Source of the DNA: Roseiarcus sp963748545 | Lineage (GTDB): Bacteria > Pseudomonadota > Alphaproteobacteria > Rhizobiales > Beijerinckiaceae | Assembly (NCBI GenBank): GCA_963748545.1 | Contig: CAVVJO010000053.1 | Location: 62,001-126,000 of the forward strand | Length of the DNA stretch: 64,000 bases | Direction of reading: 5' to 3' | In this document: piece after piece, positions 59,825 to 64,000 of the stretch | How positions within the stretch are numbered: the stretch's first letter is position 1 | Layout of the letters: each line of letters opens with the position of its first letter | Notes under the pieces: model-generated | Told to the model about the DNA's origin: nothing | Seen by the model: the letters and a program-made list of their open reading frames with translations, nothing else | Database searches by the model: none | Position numbers and translations under genes: made by a program

Positions 59825-60367
59825 ATGCCGGGCGCAGGAAGCCGTCCCGGAGGGAGTCCGGGCGCATGGATCGTCGGCGTCGCCCTCGGCGTGGGGCTCG
59901 CGTTCGCGCCCGGGGAGGCGGAGGCGGGACGCGTGGTGTCGTTTGCCGCCGACTACCCGCCGGGTTCGATCCTGATCAGCCAGTCGGCGCGCAGGCTTTA
60001 TCTTGTCCTCGACGGACGGACGGCGGTCGCCTATCCGGTCGCGGTCGCCCGGCGAGGAATGGAATGGAGCGGGTCCGCGCGGGTCGCGGCCAAATATGTC
60101 GAACCCGCGTGGTCGCCGCCCAACTCGGTTCGGCGCGACCACCCCAATCTTCCCGACGTCATTCCAGGGGGTTCGCCGATGAACCCGATGGGGGCCCGGG
60201 CGCTCGAGCTCGACCGTTCCGAAATCGCCATCCATGGGACAACGCGAGCGATGCGCGGCTCCATCGGCGCGGCGGCGTCCTACGGCTGCATCCGCATGCT
60301 GAACGAGGACGTGATCGACCTCTACGACCGCGTCTCGGTCGGCGCTCAGGTGATCATGACGCCGTAG
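59825..60367 (+). CDS. L,D-transpeptidase (YkuD domain)
   Basis: A 180-residue exported enzyme that makes 3-3 peptidoglycan crosslinks or attaches proteins. Signal or anchor at about residues 14-35 (AWIVGVALGVGLAFAPGEAE). The YkuD domain: ILISQSARRLYLVLDGRTAV, PNSVRRDHPNLPDVIPGGSP, IAIHGTTRAMRGSIGAAASY followed by GCIRMLNEDVIDLYDRV, with the His and Cys of the active site (HGT; GCIRM). ATG 59825. Confidence 0.9.
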   Translation: MPGAGSRPGGSPGAWIVGVALGVGLAFAPGEAEAGRVVSFAADYPPGSILISQSARRLYLVLDGRTAVAYPVAVARRGMEWSGSARVAAKYVEPAWSPPNSVRRDHPNLPDVIPGGSPMNPMGARALELDRSEIAIHGTTRAMRGSIGAAASYGCIRMLNEDVIDLYDRVSVGAQVIMTP

Positions 60368-60425
60368 GGGACGCTCAGCGCCGGCGGCCGGCGCCGCCGC
60401 CAGCGCATCCCTTCAACGCCGGCGT

Positions 60426-60860
60426 TCAGTCGAGATGCATGGAGCGCATCGCGAGGCGCACCTCCAAAGTCATCGTCGTCAGCGAGGCCATCAGCAGGAC
60501 CAGCGCGAGCACGAACATGAACGCGACGCCGACCCGATGCTCGATGCCCAACGCCGCCAGAGCAAAAGCCACGATCAACAGCGCCGCGGTGCTGAGGGCG
60601 CTGAGGACCGAGAGATAGATCGCACGGTGCAACAGACGGGCGCGCTCGGCCAGCTCCGCCGCGCCCTCGGGCCATTGGTCGGGGGACCGCGGACGAGCCC
60701 GAGAAGTCGCTCCCAACGCCCGCGCGCGGTCGGACACTCTCTGGAGGCGCGCCGTCAGGATCGACAGATACCCAGCCACCGCGCCGAGCAGGAACGCCGG
60801 CGCAGCGGCGTGGCCGATCACCTCGCTCAGTTGATCGATGGTCGCGATCTTGTCCAGCAC
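60426..60860 (-). CDS. DUF2721 membrane protein
   Basis: A 144-residue protein with three membrane helices. DUF2721 marks: LSEVIGHAAAPAFLLGAVAG, YLSILTARLQRVSDRARAL, ELAERARLLHRAIYLSVLSA and FVLALVLLMASLTTMTLEVR. The GTG at 60860 is preferred to the ATG at 60938 because the family begins VxxxS/TxxxQLSxVIxH. Function unknown. Confidence 0.8.
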   Translation of the reverse strand: MLDKIATIDQLSEVIGHAAAPAFLLGAVAGYLSILTARLQRVSDRARALGATSRARPRSPDQWPEGAAELAERARLLHRAIYLSVLSALSTAALLIVAFALAALGIEHRVGVAFMFVLALVLLMASLTTMTLEVRLAMRSMHLD

Positions 60861-60974
60861 CGGCCCGTTCCCCTGCCAACCCCCTGCGCATTGCCCGAGC
60901 AGCCCCGGTCTTGGCAAGCCGGCGGCGTCCGCTTTCAACGGACTGCCCGGGTCTCCTCGGCATTGACGACGCGA

Positions 60975-61328
60975 TCAGGGCGACGCGCGGCTATCCCGAC
61001 AGGCGAAAGGCAGGAACGTCGTGGACATGCCCTCGTTGACGACGCGGATCGCGAGCACGTCGGCAAGCTTCCGATCTTTGGCGGTCGTCGGGCACATCGT
61101 CCCGGCGGCGACGCAATGGGCATGGATGAAGGCGGAGCCGCCCGCGACAAACTCGGCGCTGAGCCCATCTTGGCCGAAGCGACGCAGCGCTTCTTCCCAG
61201 TCGCGTGCGAAGCGAAAGCACTTTTCCTGCCGCCAGTCGCGTTTGGGTTCGCTGGGCTCGGCCGCCGCGGATCCTCCTGCGAGCGCGGCGACCGCCACAA
61301 TCGCCAGTGCGCGCGGCCAGCGCGTCAC
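60975..61328 (-). CDS. small exported protein of unknown function
   Basis: A 117-residue protein with a signal peptide (ALAIVAVAALAGGSAAA) and four Cys in the mature part (EKCFRFARDWEEALRRFGQD; AHCVAAGTMCPTT; PFACRDSRAS). The GTG start overlaps the prmC stop as GTGA, so it is co-translated with prmC. I do not recognise the family. Confidence 0.7.
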   Translation of the reverse strand: MTRWPRALAIVAVAALAGGSAAAEPSEPKRDWRQEKCFRFARDWEEALRRFGQDGLSAEFVAGGSAFIHAHCVAAGTMCPTTAKDRKLADVLAIRVVNEGMSTTFLPFACRDSRASP

Positions 61329-62205
61329 GCCGGCCGCTCGCCGATCACGACCCGCTCAATTCCGGCGATGTCGCGCCGGGTTTCGGCGTGGACGAAGCCA
61401 AGCTGCGCCGCGAGGCCGAGAACGTCGCCCCCCTGCCCCGCGCCGACCTCGACAATCAGCCGTCCGCGCGGCGCAAGCAGGCTCACCGAGGCCGGTAGGA
61501 TCGCCCGATAGGCGTCGAGCCCATCGGCCCCGCCGTCGAGCGCAAGGCGCGGATCGAAGTCGCGCACCTCGCGCGCTAGGCTGTCGATGTCGGCGCTCCG
61601 GATATAGGGCGGGTTCGACACGATCAGGTCGAAGGGGCCTTCGATCCCTTCGGTCCAGACGCCAAGGCGAATCTCGGCGCGGGCGCTGAAGCCGCACGCC
61701 TCGATATTGCCGCGGGCGACATCCACGGCGGCCGCCGACGCGTCGACGCCAAGGCCCTGCGCCGCCGGACATTCCGACAGCAGCGCGCAGAGTATCGCGC
61801 CAGAACCCACGCCGAGGTCCAAGATGCGCAGCGGGCGCGGCGCCGCGCGCCCAAGAGCTTGAGCGCAGCCTCGACCAGAGTCTCGGTTTCCGGGCGCGGA
61901 TCGAGCACGTCCGGGGAGACCGCGAGCGTCAGGCCCCAGAATTCGCGCCTGCCGGTGATCTTCGACAGCGGCTCGCCGGCCGCCCGCCGCGTCGCGACAT
62001 CGGCGAGCCGTGCGGCGGCGGCGTCCCCGAGCGCCGCCTCAGGCGCGGCGATCAGCGAGGCTGGCTGAAGGCCGCCGGCCTGGCACAGGGCAAGCCTCGC
62101 CTCGCGCTTCGGCGCCTCGATCCCCGCGCGGTCGAACGTCTCGGTCAGCCAGGCGAGCGCCTCGGCGCGGCTGGTCGCGGCGCCGAGCCCCCGCGACGCC
62201 GTCAA
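61325..62205 (-). CDS. prmC: peptide chain release factor N5-glutamine methyltransferase, frameshifted
   Basis: Methylates the GGQ Gln of release factors; about 293 residues. The N-terminal helical domain (SRAEALAWLTETFDRAGIEA; EPLSKITGRREFWGLTLAVS; DVLDPRPETETLVEAAL) and the catalytic part (LDLGVGSGAILCALL; FDLIVSNPPYIRSADI with the NPPY motif) are in frames differing by one base; the shift is in the GC-rich stretch 61831-61852. The start is probably the TTG at 62205, overlapping the secA stop as TTGA. Usually linked to prfA; here to secA. Confidence 0.85.
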
Positions 62206-64000
62206 GCGACCTGACCGTGACAATGCTTGAATTTCTTCCCCGAACCGCACGGGCACTGTTCGTTCCGGCCGACCCGGCCCCAGCTCGCGGGGTCGCGTGG
62301 ATCGCGCTCGGCGAGCGCGACGTTCGAGGTCGGGGCGAGCTGCACTTCGGCCGCCAACTCGATCATGCCGCCCAGCGGGTAGTCGTTCTCCAGGGCGCTG
62401 GGGTCGGCGTGCTGGAACTGCATCGGCGGGGGCGGCGGCTCGGCGGCCTGGAACCGCACCTCGATCCGCGACATCTGCGTGATCACGGCGTCGTGCCATT
62501 GCTCGATCAATTGCTGAAAGAGCTCGAACGCCTCGGACTTGTATTCGTTGAGCGGGTCGCGCTGCGCCATGCCGCGCCAGCCGATCACCTGACGCAGGTG
62601 GTCCAGCGTCACGAGGTGCTCCCGCCACAGGTGGTCGAGCGTCTGCAGGATCACCTGCTTTTCGATGTAGCGCATCGCCTCGGGCGAGTTGCGCTGAACG
62701 CGCTCGGCGTAGGCCTCCTGCGCGGCTTTGTGGAGACGGGCGCCGACTTCCTCGTCGGCGATGCCCTCTTCCTTGGCCCAGGCGTCGACCGGCAGGTCGA
62801 GGTTGAGCTTCTTGCCGACCTCGTCCTTCAGGCCGGCGATGTCCCACGCCTCGGGATAGGCGTCGTGGGGGATGTGCTTGGCGACCATGTCGTCGATGAC
62901 GCCGGTGCGCATGTCTTCGATGGTCGGCTCGAGCAACTCGGCGGCCATCATCGTGCGTCTGTTCTCGAAGATGACCTTGCGCTGGTCGTTCATCACGTTG
63001 TCGAACTTCAGGATGTTCTTGCGGATGTCGAAGTTGCGGGCCTCGACCTTCTGCTGCGCCTTCTCCAGCGCCTTATTGATCCAGGGATGGACGATCGCCT
63101 CGTCTTCCTTGAGACCGAGACGCTTGAGCATCGTATCCATCCGCTCGGCGCCGAAGATCCGCATCAGGTCGTCCTGAAGCGACAGGAAGAACTTCGAACG
63201 GCCCGGGTCGCCCTGGCGGCCGGAGCGGCCGCGGAGCTGGTTGTCGATGCGGCGGCTCTCATGCCGCTCGGTGCCGATGATATAAAGGCCGCCGGCGTCA
63301 ATCGCCTTCCGCTTGAGCTCGACCACCTCGGCGCGGATTTCCGCCTCCTTGGCGGCCCGCTCCTCGGGCGACGCGCCGGGGTCGATTTCCTGGCGGATCC
63401 GCATCTCGACGTTGCCGCCGAGCTGGATGTCGGTGCCGCGGCCCGCCATGTTGGTGGCGATCGTGATCGCGCCGGGCACGCCGGCCTCGGCGACGATCGG
63501 CGCCTCCTGCTCGTGGAAGCGGGCGTTCAGAACGGCAAAGTGCCTCGAGGGTTTCCCCGAGCGGGCCGAGGCGTAAAGCGGCTTCAACGCGCCCGGCTGG
63601 CTGAAGTCGATCTTGGTGTAGCCCTTGCTTTCGAGAACCTCGGCCAGGGCCTCGGACTTTTCGATCGAGGTCGTGCCGACCAGCATCGGCTGGAGCTTCG
63701 CGTTGGCGCTCCTCGATCTCCCGCACGATGGCGCGCGTCTTCTCGTCTGTGGTCCGATAGACCTCATCGTCCTCGTCGGCGCGCGAAATGGGAAGGTTGG
63801 TCGGAATCTCGACGACGACGAGCTTGTAGATCTCGGCGAACTCGTCCGCTTCCGTCGAGGCGGTGCCGGTCATGCCGGCGAGCTTCTTGTACAGGCGGAA
63901 ATAGTTCTGGAACGTGATCGAGGCGAGCGTCACGTTCTCCGGCTGGACCGTGACGTGCTCCTTGGCCTCGAGCGCCTGATGCAGCCCCTCGGAATAGCGG
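62202..64000 (-). CDS. secA: preprotein translocase ATPase SecA, one frameshift, 5' end cut by window edge
   Basis: C-terminal 600 or so residues of the Sec motor. From the edge: VTVQPENVTLASITFQNYFR, LYKKLAGMTGTASTEADEF, then a one-base insertion in the GG at 63705-63706, then LQPMLVGTTSIEKSEALAEV, ITIATNMAGRGTDIQLGGNV (helicase motif V), RRIDNQLRGRSGRQGDPG (VI), the scaffold domain and, at the end, NEQCPCGSGKKFKHCHGQ, the zinc-binding SEC-C motif. An essential gene, so the frameshift is almost surely a sequence error. Confidence 0.93.

Overview
The window is high-GC DNA (mostly about two thirds G+C by eye) from an alphaproteobacterium, most likely a member of the Hyphomicrobiales (Rhizobiales). 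The evidence is a stand-alone ATP synthase F0 operon in the order atpI-atpB-atpE-b'-b, a membrane-bound ferritin MbfA, a metX-metW pair, DUF1285/DUF6111 genes beside cca, an alphaproteobacterial MoxR/DUF58/DUF4159 operon, an intracellular PHA depolymerase and a succinyl-CoA:3-ketoacid CoA-transferase. These are assignments from sequence motifs read by eye; no search was run.

Layout. 1-13 kb: ordinary metabolic and envelope genes (argE, apaG, mtgA, a holin-like membrane protein, an AraC regulator, an SDR enzyme, a PEP-CTERM protein, an LssY_C protein, a GNAT enzyme, a CLC channel, proB, mbfA, a GFA protein and a Tat-exported isoaspartyl methyltransferase). 13.8-24.6 kb: two inverted copies of an unrecognised helix-turn-helix gene, with their leader and repeat-rich tails, bracket RNase T2, the F0 operon, hisS, DUF1345, a crotonase and an exported chorismate mutase. 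25-30.7 kb: a MarR regulator and a branched-chain-amino-acid-type ABC transporter. 30.7-36.4 kb: uvrD, metW-metX and an RES/Xre toxin-antitoxin pair. 36.5-42.3 kb: rimO, a TumE/TumA toxin-antitoxin pair, then a 3.1-kb AT-richer island inserted in a tRNA-Val gene and flanked by 47-bp direct repeats. 42.3-48 kb: a T2SSE_N-fused family 2 glycosyltransferase, an orphan periplasmic binding protein and the cca cluster. 48-57 kb: the MoxR operon, scoAB and a YqjI-like PadR regulator. 57-64 kb: a methyltransferase, phaZ, an L,D-transpeptidase, DUF2721, prmC and secA (cut by the right edge).

The most distinctive item is the tRNA-Val island. It carries a DUF3644 protein with an R-x4-H motif of the kind seen in HEPN ribonucleases, a compact DNA cytosine-5 methyltransferase and a ribbon-helix-helix protein, but no integrase. 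It sits beside two toxin-antitoxin pairs in a plastic stretch of about 7 kb around rimO. The second is the roughly 1-kb inverted duplication that could flip the F0/hisS segment.

Quality caveat: at least a dozen genes, including essential ones (secA, prmC, cca), carry single-base frameshifts, mostly in short homopolymers. This looks like consensus error in a draft or metagenome assembly more than gene decay. Coordinates of such genes span the reconstructed gene.
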